Of a stretch of DNA of 64,000 nucleotides, positions 1-11,558 are shown piece by piece. Below the pieces are notes generated by a model. That model made no database searches and had not been told where the DNA came from. It saw nothing but the letters and a program-made list of their open reading frames with translations. The stretch is from Paguma larvata (Eukaryota; Chordata; Mammalia; Carnivora; Viverridae), in the NCBI GenBank assembly GCA_030068075.1, contig CM057824.1:125726414-125790413 (forward strand), written 5' to 3'. The position numbers and the translations under genes are program-made. Position 1 is the stretch's first letter. The number at the start of each line of letters is the position of its first letter.

Positions 1-40
1 AGCAACAACAAAAACAAACAAACAAAAAACAAAACCAACG
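1..40. repeat. A-rich (AAC/AAAC) low-complexity tract
   Basis: The window opens in an A-rich stretch of irregular aac and aaac units. It could be the tail of a retroposon lying to the left of the window, but the body is not visible, so only the low-complexity tract is supported. Confidence 0.6.
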
Positions 41-3000
41 CAAAACTTCTCCAAAGAATGCAGACAAATGCAAGGTGGAATATGTATTGCTCCAGAAAAC
101 TTTCAAGGTATAAAAAAGAAGAAACGTTTATGTTGACAGTCCCTCCATATTTGAGGAGGAAATCAATGATCTGGATACCTACTATTTTGACAGATGAATG
201 AAAATACAGTTTCTCTTTCCTCGGTAAATGGCATGACTAGTGATGTTTGAGTGAATGCCATATACTGACTCATGAAATTGAGAATTGTATCAAAAATCGC
301 AAAGAACAAACTAGCTCCAATTTTGTATTTATTTATCAAAATTAGCAAGAGGGGATTTTAAGAGTTTAATTATCTAATATTAAAATTATTTCGACTCAGA
401 AATTGCAGTTATTTCTCTAAAATATGTAAGCGATGAATCACAGCAATCTACCCCCAAAACCAAGAGCACACTGTATGCACTGTATGTTCGCCAACTTGAC
501 AATAAATTATATGAAAAAATAAATAAAAACATTTAAGAAAAATTTTTAAAGAATAACAAAAGTTGTAGAACTGCAAAAAGAAGCAAAACATTGTATTTGA
601 GGGTAGGACTGAAGATAGGAAGACCTGGGGTGGGTGTTGAATAGGGACAGCCTTTCCAAAATATATATGACAATGAAAGAAATTGCTGAGCAATGAGATA
701 AAGGATCAACCCCTAGAGTCTGAAGCTGATTGTCTACAATATAGTTAACTTATCTAGGAAAAATCAAGGGATAGCCTATTTGAATCCATGCATATTCCCT
801 TTGTTGAGAAGTTGATATAGAAAGTCTGAAACTTCCCATTACGATTTAAGGGCTAATTGAGCTCTGAAAAGATGCACCACCGCATCAACTACCCACCCCA
901 TATATTTTCTTTAGTTCATTAGCAGTAAACTATTTGTGGCCTAATCATTTATTCCCGTATTCCAAATGCCCATACTGCTTTCTTTACCTTGTTTCCTATC
1001 ATTTTGTATACTGTATGCAAATGTACTAAAATTGAAATATGGCTTAGCAATTTGTAACACTATAAAACCGTAACATATAAAATGGCTGCTAAATATTTTG
1101 ATTTAATGGGCCTGGTGTTGTACTACGTATTTATTTTAACTCACTCTTAAAATGTCAAATGAAACTCAAAAATCTGTTTTAGTTCCAAAATGTAGAACTA
1201 TTAATTTTATGGCCCAATATCTGATTCAATTTAACCATGCTTCTAAGAGTGTATAGATTCCAAGCATTAGACAGACTGACTGTTTAATTCCATCATTTTA
1301 AGTGCAATTGAACCCCATCTTGCCAAATATGATAATATCCTGGGGGAGGGACGGGGCAGGACTGAAACAATAGATGTTTGAAGGCTCTGTGCATTTATCT
1401 GCTCTGCTTGGGAGGTTAACCAAAACATGTTAACACCTCCAGTATCCACATTCTGGGTTAGATAATACCCAAGGAAAAAGGAGAAGTTTTCAGGGATTTC
1501 TTTTGTCCTGATAAAACCGTATAAGTGTCAATAGATCTACAGAACTAAAACAGAATGCCCGCACACCCAGGAAAGGGTTGTCTGGATGGGTTCTAACATC
1601 TAGTGAACACTTCTGAGACTATTTCCCAATGGCCAGCTTTTGAGGTAATGCCATTCTTAGTCTGAGAAAAAAAGGGCACAGACAGGCTTATACTCATGGC
1701 TGTCGAGAACGCTGCTGACTGGGTCATCAAACAGAACTGGCAACTGACACCTAAGATAAAAGTTCTTGATGGCTTTCCAAGCAGGAGGAAGGGCGTTGAG
1801 TGACACATATAAATATATAAGGGAAAAGAAGCGTGAGCTTGAATGGCAGTGACCTTTTTGTGAAAGGTTTATGGAAGAGGTACTAGTTATAAGACCTTCG
1901 ACTGCATTCTGGAGAATTTATTCAGCACTAGACAAATGGTAAGAATTTGGGAAAGAAGGAGATTTTGGCTACCCTTTATAAATATGTGGTGGAACTTTTG
2001 AAAATAGTGTGGTTTTAGAAGTGGGTCTCTATACCGAACTCTTGCATGTTCTTTTTCTAAGTTATACTACTGACTTTGCGTGAGACTTTGGGAAAATTTT
2101 TTGAGGACTCTTTTTAATGGGAATAACCACTTTCATTATTTTATCTCTGAATATTCTGTATCTATTGGCTAAGTATTTGCCGATTTATATTATGCATATA
2201 ATAAAATACCTGAAGTTCTTGAGAAGAAACGTAGAATTCAAATAAGTGATATTCAGATTTAGCTATTTTTAAGATATAATTTGCTAACTTCTATGTAGTG
2301 ACTACCACTTTCACATGTATTTTTTCCAGAATAAATGTACTTTAAAATCTACATGATGATAATTTATCTCAATCTTTCTTCTTCCAATTTTTGTATCAAC
2401 TACATAATTAAAAAATTTTTAATTAGAGATTTGAATAGATAAAAGTATTGCAATAGGCCCCAGGTCCTCACGGGTTTAAAAAAGGAAAAAAAAATCAATG
2501 TAAATTGTTAGCATTATAAATGTTTGGAATGCACCTAAAGGAAAGAGCTACAGGAGTTTTTTCTAAAAAAATTGAAGTATGATGTTTAAAAGCCAATTTT
2601 CTGTGGAGATAATAGCAATACCAATAAGTATTTCAGTCATTAGTGGAATGGTAGTATTTTATTGTTACTTAATAAAATTTAATCTTCATTACTGTCACCA
2701 ATTTTTGCAAACATTTTAGCTCTTTTTACTAAAAATTAGTGTTTTTATAAGCATCACCCTTGTACAAGTATCATGATTTTATTATCTTACTATTAAGTAT
2801 ATGTCCTATGTATGGAATCATGTCTTTAAAATTATGCTAATCCCTAAAAAGATAATTTAAAATGATTTCTAACTGCTTTTACAAATTCAAATGTTTTCTA
2901 TTCTACTTAAATATGTTAATAAGGGCTTTATTCTTTTGTAACTTAAAGAAAAATAGTGATTATGTTGCACGTTTGGACCCCTTTGGACAGTGGTTGTAAC

Positions 3001-3576
3001 ATGCTTTTCTATTTTGCTCTATGGAAAAATGTCTGGCTTAATAAATTGAATTTTAAATGATTCTTATGGAGCATTTATGTAACAACTCTAAGATGACTAT
3101 AATAGAGCCAAAAAGTAATTAAAGCTTCATAAATGTATAGTGACATGATCCAATCAGTCATTTACATTTGGGTAGTTCAAAGTCGGAGGACCCGGGAAAG
3201 CCTTAATTCATATGGAGAAGAGCAAAAAGAAAGAATAATAGGAAAATGAGAAGACAGTTTTAGAGAATTAAATTAATGTTAATAGATAGATATAGATAAA
3301 GGAAGGGCTTTAAGAATAATTTTCCCCTTAAGACAGAAAGTATATGAGAAGTATAATGTTTATAAAATATTTATGACAAGAGCAATTTTCTTTTAATAAG
3401 AACAATAAAGACCTAAAAGAAATTAAGATAACAGGTTTCACCATATCAAAACCATGACAACTCATTTAGTAAACGTGCAAACAGGTGTTTTCATCAAGTT
3501 TTAGATAAAATTAATAGGCAAAACATTTTTTAAAAAGGGTAATTTAGGAAAAGCATCCTATGATAGGTTTTATTTT
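41..3576. other. AT-rich unique DNA, no feature recognised
   Basis: About 3.5 kb of AT-rich sequence with frequent stop codons in all frames. The open frames are short, with no domain, signal peptide or codon pattern. I see no recognisable transposon, CpG cluster or long tandem repeat. Very old repeats too diverged to spot by eye could be present. Confidence 0.55.
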
Positions 3577-3770
3577 GGGGGCGCCTGGATGGCTTAGTTA
3601 GTTAAACCTCCGACTATTGATGTCGGTGATCGAGTTGTTGTCAGATTGAGACAGCATGGAGCCTGCTTGGGATTCTCCCTCTCCATCTCCCTCTGTCTCT
3701 CTCCCCCTCACCGGCTTACTTGCATGCCTGCTCTCTCTCTCAAAATAAATAAATGAACATTTAAAAAAAG
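3577..3770 (+). repeat. CanSINE (SINEC type), diverged
   Basis: It begins ggggcgcctggatggctta and ends in a CT-rich run and aaataaatgaacattt tail, the plus-strand order of a tRNA-Lys-derived carnivore SINE. The middle is degraded, including the pol III B box, so this copy is old and probably not transcribed from its own promoter. A second SINE follows 8 bp downstream in the same orientation. Confidence 0.88.
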
Positions 3771-3777
3771 AAAGTTC

Positions 3778-3996
3778 GGGCTGCTTGGGTGGCCAGTCAG
3801 TTGAGCTTCTCACTTTGGCTCAGGTCAGATCTCAAGGTTTGTGAGTTCCAGTCCCCAGTCAGACTCTCTGCTGACAGCTCGGAGCCTGAAGCCTGCTTCG
3901 GATTCTCTTTCCCTCTCTCTCTGCCCCTCCCCAGCTCATGCTCTGTCTCTCTCCCTCTCTCAAAAATAATTAAACATTAAACATATTTTAAAAATT
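3778..3996 (+). repeat. SINEC_Fc-type CanSINE
   Basis: The head (gcttgggtggccagtcag), the diagnostic body ctgctgacagctcggagcctg, the CT-rich stretch and an A/T-rich tail follow in plus-strand order. It lies immediately after another SINE in the same orientation, so it probably landed in the A-rich tail of the first copy. Confidence 0.92.
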
Positions 3997-5261
3997 AAAA
4001 AGAAAGTCTGTATTTTCTTTAATAATTGTTTTCTGAAAGAATAGGGAGCAAAGTAGAAGGAGGAATGGAGGGAGGGAGAGAGCAGAGACTGGGGGAAGAA
4101 GGAAGGAAGGAAAGTGGGAGAAAACCACACAACTCAGTAAGAGGAATAAGTGTAATGTCTATGTTTCATTCTTACTGAATCAAATACTATTGAGTACAAA
4201 CTTGCTTTAGGCGTATACACAATCTTCTAATGAGTATTTCTAATTAACTCCATCACAATCACTTCACAGTCAGCACATTCTAAATCAAATCCACCCCCTC
4301 TCTCACTCCCCCCTGCCTTTCTATATTCATACCGCAAGTACCTTTTCCCAGATCTATCACGCTAGATGCATTGGTGTACCTATGGACACCTACCTTTGCT
4401 TCAAATGCTACTTTCTACTGCTTTGATATCAGGAGTACGTCTTGATGCACTATCCCACTGCCTCGAATTTCATAATCTCTGTCCATTCCCAGACTGCTAA
4501 ATTACCTATCTCTCCATCAGTAAATTTGGTCATGCCACTCTTTTACTGAAAAACCTACTATAAGCAGAGATTAGGGGGGTGGGCCTCCACTGCCCCTGTC
4601 CCTGCACTTGACTTCTAGATAAAATTGACAAAACTCTTCATCTTCCCCAATTCCATAACCACTTGATCAAAACCCTCCCCGAGAGTTTTACATATGCCTG
4701 TAGGAGGTAAGTTGTCAAGTTGCCTCGGCCTCAGTTGGTGGTACGTGTCATATATGTGCCACTAACTCAGCCCACCTCTTGGTTTGCCCAAGCAATAGAA
4801 TACTTGCATAAATACAAGTTTGATGGACTTAGAGATTTGGGATAAGCCTGAAGGGTGGACTAAACATTAGCAATAGAGCAGAGAAATCATTGTTCTTAAA
4901 ATACCCCCACTTCCTCTTATATGGTGCATGTTTCCTGACATGTTTATGAATCTGTTTTTTGTTTGTTTTTCTTTGTTCTGTTGGGTTCTCTCTTTCCCTC
5001 ATTTCTCTGTTCCTAGTCTCCTTCGTATCAAATAACTCTGAATTCTTCTTCTTCCATTTTTCAGAGTGATTCAGCTGCCTCTTCCCCCAGCCTCATGCAC
5101 ATTAGAGCTCATCAGACTTGTTCAGTTGAGCCCATCGAAGCACAGACAAAATGGCTCTCTATTTGATTTGCTTCTCTTTCCTTAGAAGGCAATTGTAATC
5201 ATTCAAAGAAGAAAAAAATAGGTAAATTTAAAAAAGAAATACTGTAAAAACAAACATTGCC
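3997..5261. other. Unique DNA with a short GA-rich tract
   Basis: It holds a purine-rich patch of ggga and ggaa units at about 4066-4116. The 4270-4720 part is pyrimidine-rich and loosely like an old L2 3' UTR, but I could not anchor it. No coding signal is seen. Confidence 0.4.
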
Positions 5262-5960
5262 GGGGATTCCTGTTTCTTATTAGATAAAATCCAGACTGCT
5301 TGGTTTATCCCATAAGAACCTCCTTTCTACTTATGTCTTCAGTCTTCATTTTGATGGTATGCCCCCCACCGTTTTAATTCTCCAGGTTCAGGGGGCTTCA
5401 CATCTTTCTTCAAACATAAAAGACACTTCGTGCAATCTATTTGTTTTTCCGGGATGTCCCATGCCACCTTTCTTTTTTTTAATAATTAAAAAAATATTTT
5501 ATTTTTGAGAGAGACAGAGAGAGAGAAACAGAATGTGAGCCAGGGAGGGTTAGGGGCAGACACAGAATCTGAATCAGGCTCCAGACTCTGAGCCGTCAGC
5601 ACAGAGCCCAACGAGGGTCTTGAACTCTCAAACCCCGCGATCACGACCTGAGCAGAAGTTGGATGCCTAACCGACTGAGCCCAGGTGCCCCCTTTCCTTT
5701 CTTAATGGACTTCTGCTTCAAGATCTTTCTCAGGTGATGCCCCTAGCCCCTGTGAACAGTTGGTCTCAACCTCACGCAGCTCATGCATTTTAATTGTGGG
5801 TGCTGCTTCACGAGTCAGGAGCTGTGTTCCAGAAAAGTAGGACATTCTAGTCTCGATATTCTACTGTTCTACTGCCTTTGTGTGAAACTGCTCAACATAA
5901 CAATATTTCTTACATATTTCACTCATAGAGTTTTATAATCAGATCTCCTCAAAGTTGTAG
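5262..5960 (+). repeat. L2 LINE 3' UTR fragment, split by a SINE
   Basis: The segment around 5285-5310 (ataaaatccagactgcttgg) and the pieces around 5440-5470 and 5695-5760 follow the order of the L2 3' UTR in plus orientation. A minus-strand SINE at 5470-5692 interrupts it. Divergence is high, as expected for L2, which stopped moving before placental mammals radiated. The outer edges are approximate. Confidence 0.6.
5470..5692 (-). repeat. SINEC_Fc-type CanSINE
   Basis: In minus orientation it starts with a T-rich tail (ttaaaaaaatattttatttt) and GA-rich run, continues through ctgagccgtcagcacagagc, and ends at ccgactgagcccaggtgccc. It is full length or nearly so and sits inside an L2 fragment. 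Confidence 0.92.
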
Positions 5961-6214
5961 TATATTTTATGTGGCATAGACCCAGGTTTAATTTTCAGAA
6001 TCTTGGTCCCTTGAAAAATCTTATTAGTTGATTTTTATCCCAATAACTCACTTTAGGTAGGAAAATTTGGCTAACACTTTTGTGCCACACTCTCCCTCTG
6101 GCTGCAGCAGCTCATGATAGAAGATGAAGCCTGGGGTTTGACCCTGCTGGACCTGGTGCCAGGAGTAAAATGCCATATTCTTACCCATCAGGCCAGATGG
6201 AACTAACAGTTGCT
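5961..6214. other. Unique DNA, nothing recognised
   Basis: A short AT-balanced stretch between an L2 fragment and a MIR. No repeat or coding signal was seen. Confidence 0.5.
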
Positions 6215-6345
6215 GTTCTGGTCCAATCTTACAATTGTACAGAAAGGGGACAGAGGGACAAGTTTGACAGCCATGCCTTGTGTCATCCAGCTAGTTAGAG
6301 TCTCAAGGCTTGGTCTAGAGCTCAAGTCTTTTGAGATCTAAGCTT
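6215..6345 (-). repeat. MIR SINE fragment
   Basis: A run like agaaaggggacagagggac, then tgtcatccagctagttagag and a weakly matching end, follow the reverse complement of the MIR core (gaggaaactgaggcacagag, then gtcacacagctagtaagt). It is old and incomplete. Confidence 0.6.
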
Positions 6346-6489
6346 TTGGATAAAATAGTGAGAACTATAATTGGCATCCTGAGAGAAACCCTGCCTCCGA
6401 AGTTCATGTGATGCCAACTTGGTAACTTACACATTCTGATTAAAGTCTCCATTTCTGAGGTATCGTCACATCCAAACTGACTTGACTGA

Positions 6490-6696
6490 GGGCACCTGGG
6501 TGGCTCAGTCAGTTAAGCATCCAACTTTGGCTCAGGTCATGATTTCATAGTTAGCGAGTTCGAGCCCCACATGAGGCTCTCTTCTGTCAGTGGACAGCCC
6601 ACTTCAGATCTTCTGTCTCTCTCTCTCTCTCTCTACCATTCACGCTCTCTTTCAAAAATAAAATAAACATTAAAAACAAACAAACAAAAAAAACCC
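6490..6696 (+). repeat. SINEC_Fc-type CanSINE with target-site duplication
   Basis: It starts gggcacctgggtggctcag, carries a B-box-like gagttcgagccc, and ends in a CT run and aaaataaacattaaaaac tail. It is flanked by gacttgactga at 6479-6489 and gactcgactga at 6697-6707. This 11-bp target-site duplication with one mismatch fixes the edges. A second SINE follows about 37 bp later in the same orientation. Confidence 0.93.
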
Positions 6697-6733
6697 GACT
6701 CGACTGAATTTAGCACATACAAAGCACAATTCA

Positions 6734-6920
6734 GGGGCACTTAGGTGGCTAAGTCAGTTGAGTGTCTTAATCTTGATTTTGGCTCAGGTCATGATCCCAG
6801 GGCCATGGGACAGTGTGTCGGACTCCATGTTGAGTGTGGAGCCTGCTTGAGATTCTCTCTCTCTCTCTCTCTCTGTGCATCTCCCCCATTTGTGCTCTAT
6901 CTTCTGCCCAAAAAAGTAGA
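6734..6920 (+). repeat. CanSINE, older subfamily
   Basis: The head ggggcacttaggtggctaag and the segment gagcctgcttgagattctct followed by a (CT)n run identify a CanSINE. It lacks the gctgacagctcagag segment typical of feliform-specific copies, so it fits an older carnivoran subfamily. Confidence 0.88.
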
Positions 6921-8831
6921 ATTCATAAAAATCATATTTTTCCACAAATGATGTGAAATTAGGGCTTTGACAACTTATTTACCCTGTAATTAGTTGTCTG
7001 AAGTTACATGGATTTCACTCAAGGAAAGATACTAATCAGGAATTTCAAGAAACCGAGAAGAATGTTGACTATCTTTAGCATAGTTGTGACAATGACTTTA
7101 AACTGAGAGGATAGCTTCCAGGTTAGTGTCCAGAAATAAACATGGAAAATAGTTGGCTACAAACACAAACTCGTAGATCACAAATAATTTCTTAAAGCAG
7201 ATCTGTTTATTCATGGAACAGTGTAGTAATGCTATAACCGCTCAAGAATGGTTGAGTGTCTCTGTGCCATACCCTGTAGACGGTGATTTTGCACAAAACA
7301 AAGGTCTGTAATCAGTCTTTTTGGCAGACCAACCAATCCAGCATTAGAGTACTCTAACTGAAAGAAGATAAAAGCATGGATGAGCAATAAGCAAGGCAAA
7401 GTCTACCCATTTATTTCAACTAATAATAGTACATCTTAATCTTTTAATGAGACTTTAAAATGGATACAAACACACACTTAAAAAAAAACACGCGAGGGCA
7501 AAACAAGATTTTTAACTGATACTCGAGGGCTGCATTTAGGTCGGAATTGAAGTTCAAGGAGAGATACTAAAAAGAATTGTTTGTTTCGAACTTAATGGAG
7601 AAAAATAGATACACACTTTTGTATCAACACTGCCTTATAAATGTGATTTTAAAAAAACACTGGCTTGGTTGAGAAATAGAGTTCTGAGTTGTCATAGGAA
7701 TAAAACCAATATTGTACCCATGAATAGTTCTACCCCCAAGCAGCCTTGATAAACTGAGCAAGATCAAGGCCAGATTGTAGTCCCTTGAAGCATTGATGAT
7801 AAGCACACTATGGTTAAAGGACACAAATTACCCTTGGAATCATAATGCAGGTACACTGGTTGTAAGGATAATGTGATTCAAACTAATTTCGAACTGTGCC
7901 AAGCAGGAAGAGAAAGTCCTTTGGGCATTCAAGAAGAACATTTAGACAAAGCAAAACAAGAAGGGGAATTTGTGGTTAGCAGGAAGCTGTTGCTCATTTA
8001 TATTTTATTGAAGATTTAAAATGTTGGGCAAAAGAGTGTGCCTATAACAAGCAGAGAAAGAAATTTGGGATGCACATAGTTTATAACAAAAGAATCAACT
8101 AGAAGAAATGATAAGCATCAGGAAAATTGAAAAGATGTTCCCTTTAGTTCCAAAAATTATTTATTTTGGAAACTCGGATAGATTAGAATTATCAACACAG
8201 ACTTCTCCAGCATCTCATTATGGTGCCTTATATCACTTTCTACTCTTTGATGTTAATCAAAGTGCATCCCTTACAATTATACAGATTGCTATGAAAAATC
8301 ATGAGACATCACATTTTACTAAATAGAAAATACTATTGATCTAACAAGATCCATTGAATAATGTAAGGGGTCCATTTTTATTACACGTTCCATCTAGCAA
8401 GGTTGAATGAACATACTGGTGAAAGACGAAAGACGTAATTGATTTTTGTAGTTTCAGATACCTAATAGTTTTAGATACATACATGATGATTTGCTAGTAG
8501 ACATAAATAATGTTTTAATTGTCTATGTCTTCATATTACAGTGCTGGAAACTGTTTAGGATTTGTTTAATAAATATCAGTTCTTTCCTTTAGAGTTTATA
8601 AGCTGAGACAATGGTAATAAAACAGAGAAATACTTGAAAGGAGGGACAACTTGGTAAACCACAACTACAACAGTGTTCAAACATAAGTGCCTTGATCCAC
8701 TAAAAATGTAGAAGAGGTTTGCTTTTAATGAGGGAATAAAAAGAAAATGTCTATTATTAGAAAGTAAGGTCTTAGTGCTAGCAGATTGTATTGAACAATT
8801 CCTTAATATCTGTAAGATGTGAATTTGTTAT
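6921..8831. other. Unique DNA, nothing recognised
   Basis: AT-rich sequence with short open frames and no recognisable repeat, domain or RNA gene. Confidence 0.5.
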
Positions 8832-8869
<38 letters not shown>

Positions 8870-8882
8870 CATTCATCCATCC
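8832..8882. repeat. (TCTA)n tetranucleotide microsatellite
   Basis: About nine uninterrupted tcta units are followed by imperfect cca/ttcatcca units. A pure tetranucleotide of this length usually varies in length between individuals. Confidence 0.97.
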
Positions 8883-9849
8883 AATGGAAGAAGATATAAA
8901 TAAAATGATCATATAAAGGGGGTAGTAAGCAGACACGTGATGTGGTTCAATCGCAGGGCATACAAGAAGAGAGAAAATTGTAAGACATTTTAAAAAATTA
9001 GAATGAAAGACTTTGCAATTAAGCAAGACGATCTTGGACATAGTTTACAGGACAAACTTAAAAAAAATTATATGGCCTCAGAAAAGTCTAGCATATACAA
9101 AAGGACAGGTGAGAAAGATAACTTTGGCAGAAGAACTAAAGACTTACAGGAAAGAAATACTGTAATTTGGGATTTTGGAGAGATGAGTCTATGGTTATCC
9201 AAGCAGGAGATAAAGGATTATATATATTAACCATAAGATGAAATTAACAGTTTATTGGATCAAATTATTATTTTTCATTGAAGTAATAAATTGCTTTACT
9301 TTGGTTATATCACCTCTGAGATAATATGATTTGGTCATTAAAACAACTAAAATAAACAGACAATGGAACAGCTAATTCACTTGTCTGGACCACCTTAATG
9401 ATCAAATTGAGAAACAGTACACATAATCCAGTTGTTCATGTGGCCATCACTCAACAAATAATAATTGGCTGCTCTTTGCAATACATTAGAGCAACTTGCT
9501 ACTATACAAAATGTCAATTGAACACAGAGTACTTTTTAAAATTTATTCTGTGAAAAATCCATTGGAAGAGTTGAAAAGAAGGCAAATCAGATTCAGAAAA
9601 TGTCATGACTGAAAAAGCAGATTTAATTAGGAACTGGAAATAGAATTGAAAAACAACCAGGACTCAGTGAGGAGTTTTATTTGGGAGCTTTGTATCAGTG
9701 TTCTTTACTGACACATGGATGTCAGATTTGGGAAAAGTTAAAGGCACGCAATAAATTTCTGTTTCATAGGGACTGGTCATGCGACTTGTCTTACAGCCAG
9801 GTGCAACGTGCAGGACAGAAGTGAATACAGAAATTGATCTGTTACATAC
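8883..9849. other. AT-rich unique DNA
   Basis: No transposon or coding signal was recognised. A 75-codon frame at 9003-9230 has no family resemblance I can name and no supporting splice or promoter context. Confidence 0.5.
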
Positions 9850-10320
9850 ATGCATTCATTCAACAAATTTTTTTTTGATCCCATGTTATTTTGCAAACAC
9901 TGCCTAGGCACTGGGGTTCCAACGTGAATACAGCATGGCCTCCGCCATCAGTGAGGCAACTGTATACGGAGTAGCCAATTTGCAGAGCAATGGGGGTGGC
10001 CCCATGGACAGTGGAAGCTAGAGGATGAGGGGTGAAGGGTCTCTAAAGCAGATGAGGTGAGAGGCAGACTAAATGAGGAAAGAGGCTCAGAAGCCAAGAA
10101 GAGAGAGTTGTGTAATTGGTTATCAGCAGTGTCAAATTCTGTACATAGGTCAAGGAGCATCGAGATGGAGAAGTGCCATTTCGTTTTGGCAGGGAGCGTG
10201 TTACTGGAGACCTTGGCAAGGCTAGCTTCTGGGAAGTGGCGTGGGTTAGAGCCCGACTGGATCAGGTTCAGGAGTATTTTCACTGAGGAACTGAATGCAT
10301 CTGGTGCACTCTAGGAGTGG
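9850..10320 (-). repeat. L2 LINE fragment with reverse-transcriptase remnant
   Basis: At 9852-9930 the sequence reads as the inverted L2 3' end (ttcattcaacaaat, then gcctaggcactggggttcc). From about 10120 it matches inverted L2 ORF2 (agtgtcaaattctgtacat, then ggagaccttggcaag). Minus-strand translation at 9948-10283 gives a 111-residue open frame containing MLLDLCTEFDTADN, which resembles the motif A region of the L2/CR1 reverse transcriptase (LDLSAAFDTVDH-like). The 3' end and this RT segment lie closer together than in a full L2, so an internal deletion or two adjacent fragments are likely. It is a dead remnant, not a gene. Confidence 0.75.
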
Positions 10321-11321
10321 GGAGAGGAAGGGGAGGGAACAGTTGTTAGAGGGTGTGTGCATTTCTGGAGGCCTAGGGATATCTGAGACAGCAGGAACCC
10401 CCAAACACAGGCTTCTTAGTTCTATTTTGTGAAAGCGGTAGCTTTCACAGGCAATAAGGAAACAGTATTTACATCTTGAAGTAGCCTTTGTTGAGTTTGT
10501 TTGTTCTCTCTGGCAATGAGTCACTCTGTAACACTGACCCTGCCATTGAAGTCAGCAGATTCTATTTGGAGAGTGTTGGTGATTGTGGGGGAAGTTGTTT
10601 AAAAAGTTGACAAAAACGTTTACTTTCCCTGATATGTTAAGCACCTGTGCGTATTAGTTTTGACGACCTAATACTAGCTGGGGAGCATGTGAATGCTACG
10701 GTTGAGTCAAAGAAAAGGGAAGTCTCATCTCCTGAAGGAGCTAAATGTACATGACACGGGAAGAAGTAAGAATACTTTCTATTTTGGTTTCCCCTCATTT
10801 GAAAAGAATTTTAAAGAGAAAAGTGGTTCTGCAAGTACCAACGTCAATTAAAATGCTAAATGCTAGTTGTAGTTTCCCTATCTCTGCCAAAGGGAATACG
10901 TCCAATGTGACCAGCCACCTGTTTCCCTTTATAAGAGCTCAAGATTGTTGCCTCGTCCAGCACACTGGACTGACACTAAATATCAGTGTGATGATGAATC
11001 AAAAGTCAACAGTGACAGAGCTTTATTTACCAAGAAATGACACTTGGTAAGGTCATCTCTTTTCGAGAGAACATTACATTCATTAAAGCTGAAAGATGCA
11101 TCCAGAGGGTCCTTCCACCCAAATAAGGCATGAGGGGCAGGGGGTACTGATCTTTGGTGTTTCCAACTTGATCAAATATATACATGCCGACATTCTGGCT
11201 GAAGATGTTTGAGCAGATAGGATTGGCCCATGGTCTGTGATGGCCTAGCCAGACCCAGTGAAGGTCATAGAACTAGAAATTTAAGAATCAATTACGAAAC
11301 AGGTTAAAGTTGCAGTCTATA
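10321..11321. other. Unique DNA, nothing recognised
   Basis: Mixed-composition sequence. A 101-codon frame at 10745-11050 has no recognisable domain, and its length is within chance expectation here. Confidence 0.5.
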
Positions 11322-11558
11322 AGAGAGTGGGTTGGGAGTCCCTAGGACCTGGGTTTTAATGACAGCTACGTCATGGATTAGCTGTGGGACATTAATCAAA
11401 TGACTTGAATTTCTAAGTCTCTATTTCCTCATCTGTAAAATGCAACTAATACCAGTGTCTACCTTATATTGCTGTTTTAAGGATTAAATGATGCTAAATG
11501 AATTTTACCCCAAGACTAGGCATATAGTAAACGATTCATAAGTAATAACCATTACTTC
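11322..11558 (+). repeat. MIR SINE
   Basis: It shows the plus-strand MIR order: ggacctgggttttaat, attagctgtgggacattaat, tctatttcctcatctgtaaa and a 3' part ggattaaatgatgctaaat ending near agtaaacgattcataa. It is close to full length but diverged. Confidence 0.9.

Noticed and set aside
8832..8882. Direct repeats considered as a CRISPR-like array
   Set aside because: It is a simple TCTA microsatellite without spacers, in a mammalian genome.
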